Notes: a model not told the origin generated them from the sequence alone. A stretch of 64,000 bases of DNA from CBDATA01 sp965202845 (GCA_965202845.1 OZ241856.1:1426001-1490000), one strand, 5' to 3'. Shown: positions 25,519 to 33,924, numbered from the stretch's first letter. Translations and numbers: made by a program.

Positions 25519-27578
25519 CGGCAGCCATGCGCCTTCCCGTCCTGCTGCTCGCCGCCCTGCTCCTGCCGTCGCTCCTCCCCGCTTCGGGAGGGCAGGAGGC
25601 GCTCCCCCTCTCCGACAAGCACCGGAAATGGCTCGAAGAGGAGGTGATCTACATCATCAGCGAACGCGAGCGGGACGCCTTCCGGAACCTGATCTCGGAA
25701 GCCGAGCGCGAGGCCTTCATCCAGTCGTTCTGGGATCGGCGGGACCCGGAGCCGCTGACCCCGGAAAACGAGTACCGCACCGAGCACTACGAGCGGATCG
25801 AGTACGCCAACACCCACCTGGGACGCGAAACCGCGATGCCCGGCTGGCTGACCGACCGCGGCAGGATGTACATCCAGCTGGGCGAACCGGACGAACGCAC
25901 CACGTTCGCGGCGATCCCCGGCCTCTACCCGGCGGAGCTGTGGTTCTACCTGGCGCGCGAGGAGATGCTGCTCCCGCCGCTCTACATCCTCTTCTTCCGC
26001 GAGTACAACGCCGGCCCCTACATCCAGTTCAACCACGTCATCCACCAGCCGGAGGAGCTGCTCCCCGCGCAGTCGTTCCCCGACGAGTCGCGGATGGAGG
26101 CGTACACCCAGCTCTCGGAGATTGCGCCCGACCTGGCGCACGCCAGCATCACCATGCGCGCCGACCGCGGGGTGACCGCGAGTCTGGTGCAGCCGGACAT
26201 GGAGATTCTCCAGACCCAGACCCTCCTCTCCGACATCAACCGGGCGCCGTACCGCCTGCTGGACACCAGCTGGGTTTCGGGCGCCGAGGCGCGCGGGCTG
26301 GTCGAAAGCGACTACCTGTTCAACTTCGTGCCGAGCAGCGGCATCGCCCGCGTCTTCGCCGGCCCCACTTCGGACGCCCGCTTCGTCCACTATGCGATCG
26401 AGATCGAGCCGCAGCACTTCACGGTGGCCCGGGAGGAGGGCGGCATCGAGTACTTCACCCGCTTCGAGGTCACCGGCGAAGTCGTGGACACCGAAGACCG
26501 GGTGATCCACGACTTCGCGGTGGAGCCGTTCCTGCGACTCACCGAGAGCCAGTTCCAGGACGTGGGGGCGCGACCCTTCACCTACCGCGGCGCCTTCCCG
26601 CTGATCGAGGGCAGCTACCGGCTGCGGGTGATCCTCAAGAACGACGCCCGCACCGAGTACACGCTGTTCGAGGACGACATCCTGGCGCCGGGCGCCGACG
26701 GCGTCCTCTCCCGCCCCCTCCTGCTCCACGGCCCGCCGACCGAAGCGGCGGAGGAGGATGCTTCCGGGGCCTGGACGACCGGCGGGACGCAGCTGATCCC
26801 CAATGCGCGGGCGGTGCTCGCAGCTGGCGGCCGGCTCCGGGCGGCGGCGGCGGTCGCCGGCCACGACGCCGTGACCTTCCGGGTCGCGCCCTGGCGGGCG
26901 GACGGCGAACCGGCGGAACCGATTCTCGAGGAACAAGCGGCGGTCGTGGACGGGATCGCCTTTTGGTCTCCGGACGCCGCCGCCTGGGAGACCGGCCGCT
27001 ACCTGCTGTCGCTGCGCGCCGGAAGCGGGGAGCGGAGCATGACGTTCGACATCACCGCCCGGCGCGCCGTCGCGCCGCCGTGGGGACTCGGCGACTCGTT
27101 CGGCGTTGAGATGCCGGGAAGCCTCGCCGCCACCCTCGCCGAGCAGTGGCTCCGGGCGGAGGACCACGAACGCGCCCGGCGAGCCTTCCGACAGGCGCTT
27201 TCCGAGAACCCCAACCTCGGCCGGGCGCGGCGGGCGCTCGGCCGCTTCGCGCTGGACGACGGCGAACCGCGCGAGGCGGTCCGCCTTCTCGAACCGGCGC
27301 TCGCCCAGGCCCCGGAGGATGTGGGGTTGCTGCGGCTGCTGGGGGACGCCCACCGGGAGTCCGGCAACCATCCGCGGGCGATCGATCTCTACCAGCGTTC
27401 GCTCCCGCTCCGGGCCGCCGACCCGCCGCTGCTGAACGCGCTGGCGCTCTCGCTCGCCGCCTCCGGCGACCGGGGGCAGGCCATCACCCGTCTGGAGGAG
27501 TCCCTGCGACTCGCTCCCGACCAGCCGGAAGTCCGCCAGCTGCTCGCCTCCTTCCGCGCCGCGCCGCCCGGCCCCTGA
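25515..27578 (+). CDS. GWxTD-domain protein with C-terminal TPR repeats
   Basis: A 687-residue exported protein. A signal peptide (residues about 5-25) precedes the GWxTD region: KWLEEEVIYIISERERDAF, FIQSFWDRRDP, YANTHLGRE and RMYIQLGEPDER. This domain is characteristic of Acidobacteriota and a few related phyla and has no known biochemical activity. The middle is beta-rich, and residues about 525-680 form four TPR-like helix pairs (AEQWLRAEDHERARRAFRQAL and following). TPRs imply a protein-protein scaffold in the envelope (inference). The ATG at 25515 overlaps the antitoxin stop; an ATG at 25527 is equally possible. Upstream of the TonB receptor but not cotranscribed with it, given the promoter at 27683. 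Confidence 0.82.
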   Translation: MTAAMRLPVLLLAALLLPSLLPASGGQEALPLSDKHRKWLEEEVIYIISERERDAFRNLISEAEREAFIQSFWDRRDPEPLTPENEYRTEHYERIEYANTHLGRETAMPGWLTDRGRMYIQLGEPDERTTFAAIPGLYPAELWFYLAREEMLLPPLYILFFREYNAGPYIQFNHVIHQPEELLPAQSFPDESRMEAYTQLSEIAPDLAHASITMRADRGVTASLVQPDMEILQTQTLLSDINRAPYRLLDTSWVSGAEARGLVESDYLFNFVPSSGIARVFAGPTSDARFVHYAIEIEPQHFTVAREEGGIEYFTRFEVTGEVVDTEDRVIHDFAVEPFLRLTESQFQDVGARPFTYRGAFPLIEGSYRLRVILKNDARTEYTLFEDDILAPGADGVLSRPLLLHGPPTEAAEEDASGAWTTGGTQLIPNARAVLAAGGRLRAAAAVAGHDAVTFRVAPWRADGEPAEPILEEQAAVVDGIAFWSPDAAAWETGRYLLSLRAGSGERSMTFDITARRAVAPPWGLGDSFGVEMPGSLAATLAEQWLRAEDHERARRAFRQALSENPNLGRARRALGRFALDDGEPREAVRLLEPALAQAPEDVGLLRLLGDAHRESGNHPRAIDLYQRSLPLRAADPPLLNALALSLAASGDRGQAITRLEESLRLAPDQPEVRQLLASFRAAPPGP

Positions 27579-27682
27579 TCCAACAAACCGGTCCGGGGCT
27601 TCGGTCCGTTGGAACTCCGGGGGAGCGCACTGCAGCGTCCCGCAAACCCAAACCCATGAAAACAGGGAACTTGGATTGGATT

Positions 27683-27711
27683 TTGGGTTTTCCCGCGAAG
27701 CGTGGCATAAT
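27683..27711 (+). promoter_or_regulatory. Sigma70-type promoter for TonB-dependent receptor
   Basis: TTGGGT (27683-27688), a 17-bp spacer and CATAAT (27706-27711) sit in a locally AT-rich patch between the GWxTD gene and the receptor gene. Transcription would give a leader of roughly 60 nt that ends in AAGGAG just before the ATG at 27781. This is the clearest promoter in the window. Confidence 0.65.
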
Positions 27712-27780
27712 CGTTGCCCCTGACAGTTTCCCCGGCCCTCGCGGCCCGGCTTTTCCAACCTTCCCATCCAAGGAGAAATC

Positions 27781-30700
27781 ATGCGGAAGTCCACTTTCGC
27801 GCCGCTGCTTGCGGCGCTCGCCCTCCCGGCGCTCGCGCTCGGACAGGGCGGCGACTCCAGCATCCGCGGCACGGTCACCGATGACACCGGCGCGGTGCTG
27901 CCCGGCGTCACCGTCACCGCCACCAGCCCGGCGCTCATCAGCCCGGCGACCACCGTCACCGACGGCCAGGGCGGCTACCGGCTGCTGAACCTGCCGGTGG
28001 GCGAATTCGTCGTCGAGGCGTCGCTCTCCGGGTTCGCCACCTACCGCCAGGAAGGCATCCTGGTGCGGGCCAGCACCAACATCGGGGTGGACCCGGTGAT
28101 GTCGATCAGCAGCGTCCAGGAGACAGTCACGGTGACCGCCGAGACGCCGATGCTCGAGATCTCCCGCCCCGGCAACATCCTGACCATCGAGGGCGACCTG
28201 CAGCGCGACCTCCCGATCCAGGCCCGCGGCAACTGGAGCGACTTCCTCGAGATGACTCCTGGCGTGAACGCCCGCCCCTTCGACGACGGCTCCGGTCGGA
28301 TGGTCTACTTCGGCCACGCCACCGAGCACTTCGCGCATGTGATCCAGCTGGAGGGCATGGCGGCGGCCGGCTACACCGACTCCCAGGTCACCTACGTGGG
28401 CATGAACGCCGACATGATGGAGGACATGTCGGTGAAGACCGGCGGCGCCGAGGCCAAGGACCCGATGGGCACCGGCCTGATCATGAACGTGGTCACCCGG
28501 AGCGGAGGCAACGATCTGACCGCGTCCGCCGCCTACGACTACCAGTCCTTTGATTGGGGGACGGGCAACGAGAACCAGCTCGAAGGGTTCCTCGGCGACA
28601 ACGAGATCCCCGAGGGTTGGGATCCGTTCACCGAGGAGCGGCAGAAATTCCAGTCGCTCGGCGTCTACAATCCGCCCGAGGGACGCGCCGCCACGGCGGG
28701 GACCCCTACCGCGCACCTCGTGAAACAGGCGGACTTCTCGGTCGGCGGCCCGATCATCCGCGACAAGGCATGGTTCTTCGGGGCGTACCGGAACGCCGAT
28801 CTGGCCTCCCGCATCAGTCGCCTCCCCAGGGACCTTGAACGACTGAACGCCCTCTCCGGGCTCAGCATGGGGAGCACCGGAACCGCGCCCACCTACACCG
28901 AGTTCAACAACACGACCAAGAGCCACCAGCCGTACCTCAAGATCAGCGCGCAGCTCAACCCGAGCCACGAGCTGAACCTCTACTACCAGGGCGACGCGGT
29001 CGAGAACACCTCGAACCGCGAATACGATCTCGCGTCGCGGTTGACGGTGCGGACCGGCGGGAACCTCGCCGGCGCCAAGCTGACCTCGGTGTTCGGCGCC
29101 GCCACCACCGGGCAGTTCACCGCTTCGTGGAACAACAAGGCGTCCCAGGTTCCCGCGGACATCCAGCCGCAGCGCGACAGCCTGCCGCTCTACATCGAAA
29201 TCCACAGCGGGTACTCGGTGAACGACAGCGGCACCATCGGCCGGGGCGGCCGGATCGGCGCCGCTGGAACCCCCAACGGCTCCGATCGGCCGGCGCGGCT
29301 CATCCTGATGCGCGCCGACATGACCCACTACGTGGACAACTTCGGCGGCTCCCACGAATTCGGGTTCGGCGTCTACGCCGCTCCGTGGAGCACCTATCCG
29401 AGCACCACGGTCTACGCCACCAGCAACGGCTGGGGCACCGAGTACCACACGCCGGTGAACGCCGCCGGAGAGCCGACGACGAATCTCGCCGACGCGGTGG
29501 GCACCCGGTGGTTCGAGCGGCGTCGCACCGGCGACCAGAACGGCCCGATCGATCAGCTCCTGACCCGCGACGCGCAGGATCGCAACATCGCGTTCTACGT
29601 CCAGGACGCCTGGAAGCCGGTGGACCGGCTCACCCTGAACCTCGGAATCCGTGCCGACTACGTCCGGCGCTACGACGCCCTTCTGGACTTCGAGCGGATG
29701 AACACCTGGGCGATCGGTCCGCGCCTGGGCTTCGCCTACCAGCTGACCGGCGACGGGCGGACGATCCTGCGAGGGAACGCCGGCCGCGTCCACGAGCAGA
29801 TGAACGGACGCGACAACATCACCTCGGTGCACGGCGGAACCAGCGTCGGCAGCTATGTGGAATACGACCACGACGGCGACGGCATGCCCGATCACAGTCG
29901 TTATACCCCGCCCGCCGACCGGCTGCCGATCTCGGCGCTGTTCGATCCCGCGGGCATCACCCAGCCGTTCGTGGACGAGGCCATCCTCGGTCTGCGCCGT
30001 CAGTTCGCCGGTCAGTTCGCCATGGACGTGGCCTTCGTGCACCGTCGCTACACCGACAACTACGCGCTTCGCGAGGTCAACGGCTACTACCCGGCGGAGT
30101 CGCCGGCCTCGGTTCCCCGGGGTGAATTCCAGTACGGCGCGGTGGATATCGACTACGGCGATCTGCTGCAGCAGACGAACAACGCGTGGAGCAAGCTGGT
30201 GTACTCCGCCATTGAGATCACCACCACCCGTCGCACCGAGCGGATGTCCGCAACGTTCAACATCAGCCGTCAGTGGCAGCACTTCGCCGGCGACTGGAAC
30301 CCGACCGACCCGGCGCGCTTCATCTCGCCCGAGAAGTTCGCCTCCACCAAGGCGCTGTACATGCCGCGCGGCAACAACGAGCACGACACGCTCCGCGCAT
30401 CCACCGCTCTTTCCTACGCGCCGACGTGGCGGCAGTACTCGATCCGGGGCGGCATGAGCTACCTGATGCCGTGGGACATCACGGTCGCGGCCAGCTACAC
30501 GGCGAACGCCGGTCCTTGGACCGGCCCGCCCCTCTCGCGGCTCGCCGCCGACGATCCGCAGGTGACCCAGTACGGTCCGGGAAGCGCGAACAACGACTTC
30601 TCGAACCCGCTGGCGACCCGCTACCGCATCGTCGGGGCCGACCGGGGCGAGCTGCAGGTGCAGGCGCCGACCGTGCACACGCTCGGCCTCTCGCTCGGCA

Positions 30701-30885
30701 AGATCATCGATCTCGGTCCGGCGCAGTTCGAGACCTCGGTCCAGATGTTCAACCTGCTGGATGCGCACGACCACAACCAGTTCACGTATTCCGGCGCCAA
30801 CCGGACCTGGGTTCCCGCCTTCATGGAGCTCCGGAGCCGGCAGAACGCCCGGACCATGCTCGTCCGGGGCACCCTCCGCTTCTAG
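27781..30885 (+). CDS. TonB-dependent receptor with N-terminal carboxypeptidase-regulatory-like domain (Oar-like)
   Basis: A 1034-residue outer-membrane receptor. The signal peptide is about 20 residues. It is followed by a carboxypeptidase-regulatory-like beta-sandwich (SIRGTVTDDTGAVLPGVTVT to about residue 105), a plug domain that opens with ETVTVTAETPMLEI, and a long beta-barrel ending in RTMLVRGTLRF with the expected terminal Phe. Oar-like receptors of this size are strongly expanded in Acidobacteriota and import large substrates through ExbBD-TonB energy; the ligand is unknown. It has its own promoter and a good ribosome-binding site. No SusD-like partner follows, which argues against a Bacteroidetes-type polysaccharide locus. 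Confidence 0.92.
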   Translation: MRKSTFAPLLAALALPALALGQGGDSSIRGTVTDDTGAVLPGVTVTATSPALISPATTVTDGQGGYRLLNLPVGEFVVEASLSGFATYRQEGILVRASTNIGVDPVMSISSVQETVTVTAETPMLEISRPGNILTIEGDLQRDLPIQARGNWSDFLEMTPGVNARPFDDGSGRMVYFGHATEHFAHVIQLEGMAAAGYTDSQVTYVGMNADMMEDMSVKTGGAEAKDPMGTGLIMNVVTRSGGNDLTASAAYDYQSFDWGTGNENQLEGFLGDNEIPEGWDPFTEERQKFQSLGVYNPPEGRAATAGTPTAHLVKQADFSVGGPIIRDKAWFFGAYRNADLASRISRLPRDLERLNALSGLSMGSTGTAPTYTEFNNTTKSHQPYLKISAQLNPSHELNLYYQGDAVENTSNREYDLASRLTVRTGGNLAGAKLTSVFGAATTGQFTASWNNKASQVPADIQPQRDSLPLYIEIHSGYSVNDSGTIGRGGRIGAAGTPNGSDRPARLILMRADMTHYVDNFGGSHEFGFGVYAAPWSTYPSTTVYATSNGWGTEYHTPVNAAGEPTTNLADAVGTRWFERRRTGDQNGPIDQLLTRDAQDRNIAFYVQDAWKPVDRLTLNLGIRADYVRRYDALLDFERMNTWAIGPRLGFAYQLTGDGRTILRGNAGRVHEQMNGRDNITSVHGGTSVGSYVEYDHDGDGMPDHSRYTPPADRLPISALFDPAGITQPFVDEAILGLRRQFAGQFAMDVAFVHRRYTDNYALREVNGYYPAESPASVPRGEFQYGAVDIDYGDLLQQTNNAWSKLVYSAIEITTTRRTERMSATFNISRQWQHFAGDWNPTDPARFISPEKFASTKALYMPRGNNEHDTLRASTALSYAPTWRQYSIRGGMSYLMPWDITVAASYTANAGPWTGPPLSRLAADDPQVTQYGPGSANNDFSNPLATRYRIVGADRGELQVQAPTVHTLGLSLGKIIDLGPAQFETSVQMFNLLDAHDHNQFTYSGANRTWVPAFMELRSRQNARTMLVRGTLRF

Positions 30886-30896
30886 TTTGACAAAGG

Positions 30897-30930
30897 ACCC
30901 GGAGCGGGGCATTGGGCTTCCGCTCCGGGT
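30897..30930 (+). terminator. Strong hairpin after the TonB receptor gene
   Basis: A perfect 11-bp inverted repeat, ACCCGGAGCGG (30897-30907) and CCGCTCCGGGT (30920-30930), with a 12-nt loop lies 12 nt after the receptor stop. No U-run follows, so it may stabilise mRNA ends or attenuate transcription rather than terminate by itself. Confidence 0.45.
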
Positions 30931-30947
30931 TCCCGGAGGGAAACACC

Positions 30948-32054
30948 ATGTTCCGCACTTGGCGTCCCTCCCGCGCCGTCTGCGTTCTTTCCCTGCTCGC
31001 CGCGTGTGGCGGCGAGCCGGCGTCCGGACCGGCTGACCCGTATCAGGACATCGTCAGCGAAGCCCGGGAGACCGCCGGCAGTCCGGGACTCTCGGCGGCG
31101 GTCGCGGTGGACGGCGCGATCCTCTGGACCGGGGCGTCCGGCCTCGCCGACGTCGAGAACCAGGTCCCGGCCACCGCCGAAAGCGTCTACCGGATCGCCT
31201 CCATCTCCAAACCGATCGCCGCCACCGCGATCCTGCAGCTGGTGGAGCAGGGGCAGATTGGCTTGGACGATCCGATCCAGACCTGGTTTCCGGCCTATCC
31301 GGAGAAGGAGCGCCCGGTCTCCATCCGCCACCTGCTGACCCACACCTCCGGCATCCGGCACTACCGGCCGGGTGAGATGGACATGCGGGAGCACTTCGAC
31401 ACGGTGGAGGCGGGCATCGCCATCTTCGCCGACGATCCTCTGCTCTTCGAGCCGGGGACCGAGTACCGCTACTCCACCTACGCCTACAACATGCTCGCTG
31501 GAGTGGTGGAGACCGCCTCCGGCCTGTCCTTCGACGAGTACATGCGCGCCTTCATCCGGGAACCGGCGGGGATGCGCGCCACCTATCTGGAGCACCAGGG
31601 GCCGCTCGTCCCCCACCGCGTGCGGCAGTACGTCAAGGCCGAGACTCCCGACCTGGTGGCGAACGCGCCGTTCGCCGACCTGTCGATCAAGTGGGCCGGC
31701 GGCGGCATGATCGCGACCGCCCCCGACCTGGTCCGCTTCGCGCTGGCGCTGGACGCCGAGACCCTGCTCGAGGCCGAAACCCACGAGGAGATGGTCACCC
31801 CCTACAGACTCGCCGACGAAAGCCTCAGCGACTACGCGCTCGGCTGGCGCATCAGCGAGGACGAGGCCGGAACCTGGGTCGCCCACTCCGGCGGCGCGAC
31901 CGGCGGCACCACCCACCTGCTGCGGCTGCCGGAGCGGGGACTCGCGGTCGCCCTGACCGCGAACGTGCAAAACGGCGCCGGGCTGCCCGACGCGGCGCGC
32001 CGACTCGCCGACCTCGCCCTCGCGGGCGTCCGCCCATCCATGCCGAACCCATGA
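30948..32054 (+). CDS. Serine hydrolase lipoprotein (beta-lactamase/class C PBP fold)
   Basis: A 368-residue lipoprotein (lipobox LAAC) of the beta-lactamase-related serine hydrolase family. RIASISKPIAATA contains the Ser-x-x-Lys motif, YRYSTYAYNMLAG the Tyr-x-Asn motif, and HSGGATGGTTHLL the third (His-x-Gly) box. The usual LLTHTSGI segment is present. Such proteins include esterases, D-amino peptidases and penicillin-binding-like enzymes; substrate unknown. GGAGGG precedes the ATG. It sits downstream of the receptor gene beyond a strong hairpin, so partial read-through expression is possible. Confidence 0.88.
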   Translation: MFRTWRPSRAVCVLSLLAACGGEPASGPADPYQDIVSEARETAGSPGLSAAVAVDGAILWTGASGLADVENQVPATAESVYRIASISKPIAATAILQLVEQGQIGLDDPIQTWFPAYPEKERPVSIRHLLTHTSGIRHYRPGEMDMREHFDTVEAGIAIFADDPLLFEPGTEYRYSTYAYNMLAGVVETASGLSFDEYMRAFIREPAGMRATYLEHQGPLVPHRVRQYVKAETPDLVANAPFADLSIKWAGGGMIATAPDLVRFALALDAETLLEAETHEEMVTPYRLADESLSDYALGWRISEDEAGTWVAHSGGATGGTTHLLRLPERGLAVALTANVQNGAGLPDAARRLADLALAGVRPSMPNP

Positions 32055-32100
32055 ACCCCAATTTCCCTCTCTACACGATTTTTCGTGCTACGCTGACTCC

Positions 32101-32418
32101 GTGTTGAGCCGGACTGTAAACCTGACAATCAACGCAGATCGGGATGCGCTCCAGCGGGCCCGGGTGCGCGCCTCTCAGGCAGGCACTTCGGTGAACGCAG
32201 TGCTACGGGAACAGTTGCGCCGTCATGCGGCTGGCGACTTGTTGCCGGCAGCCCCAAACAAGGAAGTCAACGCAAAAATCAAGGCGCAGCGGCAGCAGGC
32301 CGTCCGCGATCTGCTCCGCATTGCGCAGGAACCCCGTCCACTGGCCGAACCGGCCCAGAGCACCCTTGACGCAAACGGGAACCGATCCTGGACGCGGGAC
32401 GAATTGTATGAACGATGA
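32101..32418 (+). CDS. Ribbon-helix-helix antitoxin (VapB-like partner of PIN toxin)
   Basis: A 105-residue protein. The N-terminal strand VNLTINADRD and helices LQRARVRASQAGTSVNAVLREQL form a ribbon-helix-helix DNA-binding domain; the C-terminal 50 residues are the likely toxin-binding tail. The GTG start follows a TACGCT hexamer by six bases. The stop lies inside the following PIN gene (11-nt overlap), the usual antitoxin-toxin arrangement. It is paralogous to the protein at 32855, sharing GTSVxxVLREQLRRxAAGDLLP. Confidence 0.8.
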   Translation: MLSRTVNLTINADRDALQRARVRASQAGTSVNAVLREQLRRHAAGDLLPAAPNKEVNAKIKAQRQQAVRDLLRIAQEPRPLAEPAQSTLDANGNRSWTRDELYER

Positions 32419-32833
32419 GCGGTTTTTTCTGGACACCAATGTTCTTGTGTACCTGTTTGATGAAGAAAACCCAAACAAGCAATCCGCTGCATCGAATCTG
32501 ATCAACCAACCGGATCGCCAGATCGTCCTCAGCGTTCAAGTTCTGGGCGAATTCTTTCACGTCGTCACCCGCAAGCTCAAGCAGCCGCTCTCCTCCTCCC
32601 AAGCGTTCCATGTCGCCAACAGCTTCCATCGTTACGAAGTCAGACCAATCGATTCCCTGCTGATTCGCAAGGCCATGGAAAGACAGATCGCTTCCGAGCT
32701 GTCTTATTGGGACTCCTTGATCGTTGAGAGCGCCATTGACGCCGAAGCGACCTTCCCGGTCACGGAAGACCTTCATCATGGCCAACGATTCGGCGCCCTG
32801 GAAATCAGAAATCCTTTTCGGGATTCGTCCTGA
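32408..32833 (+). CDS. PIN-domain toxin (VapC-like ribonuclease)
   Basis: A 141-residue PIN domain. FFLDTNVLVYLFDEE gives the first acidic residue, VQVLGEFFHVVTRKL the conserved Glu, and LSYWDSLIVESAIDA the third acidic residue. PIN toxins cleave RNA in a Mg2+-dependent manner and are held inactive by the cognate antitoxin. The gene begins within the antitoxin gene. Base composition is lower in GC than the neighbours, suggesting acquisition as a module (inference). Gene product length is normal, so the pair may be functional. Confidence 0.85.
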   Translation: MNDERFFLDTNVLVYLFDEENPNKQSAASNLINQPDRQIVLSVQVLGEFFHVVTRKLKQPLSSSQAFHVANSFHRYEVRPIDSLLIRKAMERQIASELSYWDSLIVESAIDAEATFPVTEDLHHGQRFGALEIRNPFRDSS

Positions 32834-32854
32834 AACCTCGTTCAATTCCATATC

Positions 32855-33118
32855 ATGTCAAGCATGGTGAAACTGACGATCCGCGTGGACCGGGGCGTGC
32901 TCCAGTGCGCCCGGGCACGGGCGCAGCGAGAGGGGACTTCGGTGCAGGAAGTGCTGCGGGAGCAGTTGCGCCGCTATGCGGCCGGCGACCTGCTGCCGAA
33001 AACGGCCCGTCCGTTCCAAGCGGAGTGGCTGGAAGAGGTCGCCAAGCGGGTGAAGGCCTCAGGCGCCAGCGTCCCCGTGTCCGCCATTCTGCAGGCCCGG
33101 GATGCCGACCGGCGCTGA
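32855..33118 (+). CDS. Second ribbon-helix-helix protein, antitoxin paralogue without toxin
   Basis: An 87-residue RHH protein (VKLTIRVDRGVLQCARARA, then GTSVQEVLREQLRR). It resembles the antitoxin at 32101 over its first 60 residues, but its tail is different (EVAKRVKASGASVPVSAIL). No toxin gene follows: the next genes downstream are on the other strand. It may be a remnant of a duplicated cassette or an autonomous regulator that could bind the same operator. The ATG at 32855 is used; a second in-frame ATG occurs three codons on. Confidence 0.72.
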   Translation: MSSMVKLTIRVDRGVLQCARARAQREGTSVQEVLREQLRRYAAGDLLPKTARPFQAEWLEEVAKRVKASGASVPVSAILQARDADRR

Positions 33119-33129
33119 AGGACTGCCGG

Positions 33130-33516
33130 CTACTCCCCCGACGCGCCGGGGTGGACGCGCTCGCCCTCGTACTCCCGCAACCCGCAAAACCCCACCACCT
33201 CGTATCCGTTGGCTGTCAGCAACTCCGCGGCACGCGCGGCTCTTCCGCCGCCCTGTCAAGCGGTGAGGATGGAGACGTCCTTCGGCAACTCGTCGAGCCG
33301 CCCCTCCAATTCGTCAATGGGGATGTGCACGAACCCCTCGATCGTCCCGTGCTCGGCCAGTTCCGCGGCGGTGCGGACGTCCAGCAGCAGCGCCCCGTCC
33401 GCCAGCGCGCCGTCGATGTCCGCGGCCTCCACCCGGGGCGTCGCCCCCTCCTCCCCTGCCCCGCAAGCCGAAAGGATCAAAAACAAAAACGCCGGAACAG
33501 CAAGTTTGCGAAGCAT
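33130..33516 (-). CDS. Selenocysteine-containing rhodanese-domain lipoprotein (TGA at 33256-33258 read as Sec)
   Basis: Read conventionally this is an 86-residue truncated rhodanese. Read through the TGA it is 128 residues, ending at TAG 33130. Residues 1-18 are a lipoprotein signal (ILSAC). ALLLDVRTAAELAEHGTIEG is the rhodanese CH2A-like first half. VSILTA then leads to the TGA at codon 87, precisely where the catalytic Cys of the active-site loop belongs. Beyond it, QGGGRAARAAELLTANGYEV matches the helix-strand after the loop in normal rhodaneses, and GFCGLREYEG follows. A SECIS-like hairpin lies at +17 to +31. The ATG overlaps the stop of the upstream rhodanese gene (TGATG). A rhodanese selenoenzyme would act on thiol or persulfide substrates at the envelope (inference). 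Confidence 0.8.
33224..33240 (-). promoter_or_regulatory. SECIS-like hairpin in lipoprotein rhodanese gene
   Basis: On the minus strand, bases +16 to +32 after the UGA read GCCGCGCGUGCCGCGGA. CCGCG pairs with CGCGG (5 bp) around a CGUGC loop with G and U at +23/+24. Bacterial SECIS elements are small hairpins directly downstream of the UGA with a G/GU in the apical loop, so position and loop both fit. Confidence 0.65.
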
Positions 33517-33884
33517 CAGGAAACCTCCCCGCTTTCTTCGTCTCCGTTGAGCGGACGGTACTCCCGTTCGCCCTGGTAGTCCTTGAGGCCGGAGAAGCCG
33601 ATCACGTCCCGGCCCGATCGTTCAAGGATAGCCGCGGCACGCGCGGCCCGGGGGCCGACCATTCAGGTGGTCAGGATCGGACGGTCGGCGGGCACTTCGT
33701 CCATGCGCTCCGCCAGCTCGCCGAGATGGATGTGGAGCGCCCCCGGGATCGTGCCCGCTTCGGCCAGCTCCTGGGCGGTGCGGACGTCCAGCAGAACCGC
33801 CCGCCGCTCCCGCAGCACCCGGTCGATCCGGTCGGCGGCGACGTGAGGGGCGCGGGTTCCGAGAACCCGTCCGACGAAACTCAT
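33516..33884 (-). CDS. Selenocysteine-containing rhodanese-domain protein, cytosolic (TGA at 33663-33665 read as Sec)
   Basis: Conventional reading gives 73 residues. Reading the TGA as Sec gives 122 residues, ending at the TGA at 33516-33518. There is no signal peptide, so it is probably cytosolic. AVLLDVRTAQELAEAGTIPG is the first rhodanese half and PILTT precedes Sec74. MVGPRAARAAAILERSG and then GFSGLKDYQGEREYRP parallel the tail of the neighbouring protein residue by residue (both U-x-x-G-x-R-A-A-R-A-A). The catalytic-Cys position is thus TGA in both copies. A perfect 6-bp SECIS-like hairpin follows. The gene starts 41 nt after rpmB, and its own stop overlaps the next ATG. The alternative, two independent nonsense mutations at one site, is much less likely. 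Confidence 0.8.
33631..33647 (-). promoter_or_regulatory. SECIS-like hairpin in cytosolic rhodanese gene
   Basis: Bases +16 to +32 after the UGA read GCCGCGCGUGCCGCGGC on the minus strand: GCCGCG pairs perfectly with CGCGGC around a CGUGC loop (G, U at +23/+24). Sequence, position and loop are the same as in the neighbouring gene, apart from the last base. Confidence 0.68.
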
Positions 33885-33924
33885 GCTCCGCCCATCGTAT
33901 CAGAGCGAAGACGGGAATCGCGCT

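Noticed and set aside
23610..30912. Very long minus-strand open frames (over 1,100 codons) opposite the CapA, GWxTD and TonB receptor genes
   Set aside because: They are antisense to genes with clear domains, have Arg/Gly/Pro-rich low-complexity translations, and arise because GC-rich codons rarely give reverse stops.
33256..33665. Two rhodanese genes as pseudogenes truncated by nonsense mutations
   Set aside because: The stops occupy the identical catalytic codon in both paralogues. Downstream sequence is intact, alignable and in frame, and each stop is TGA followed by the same hairpin. Independent decay would not give this.
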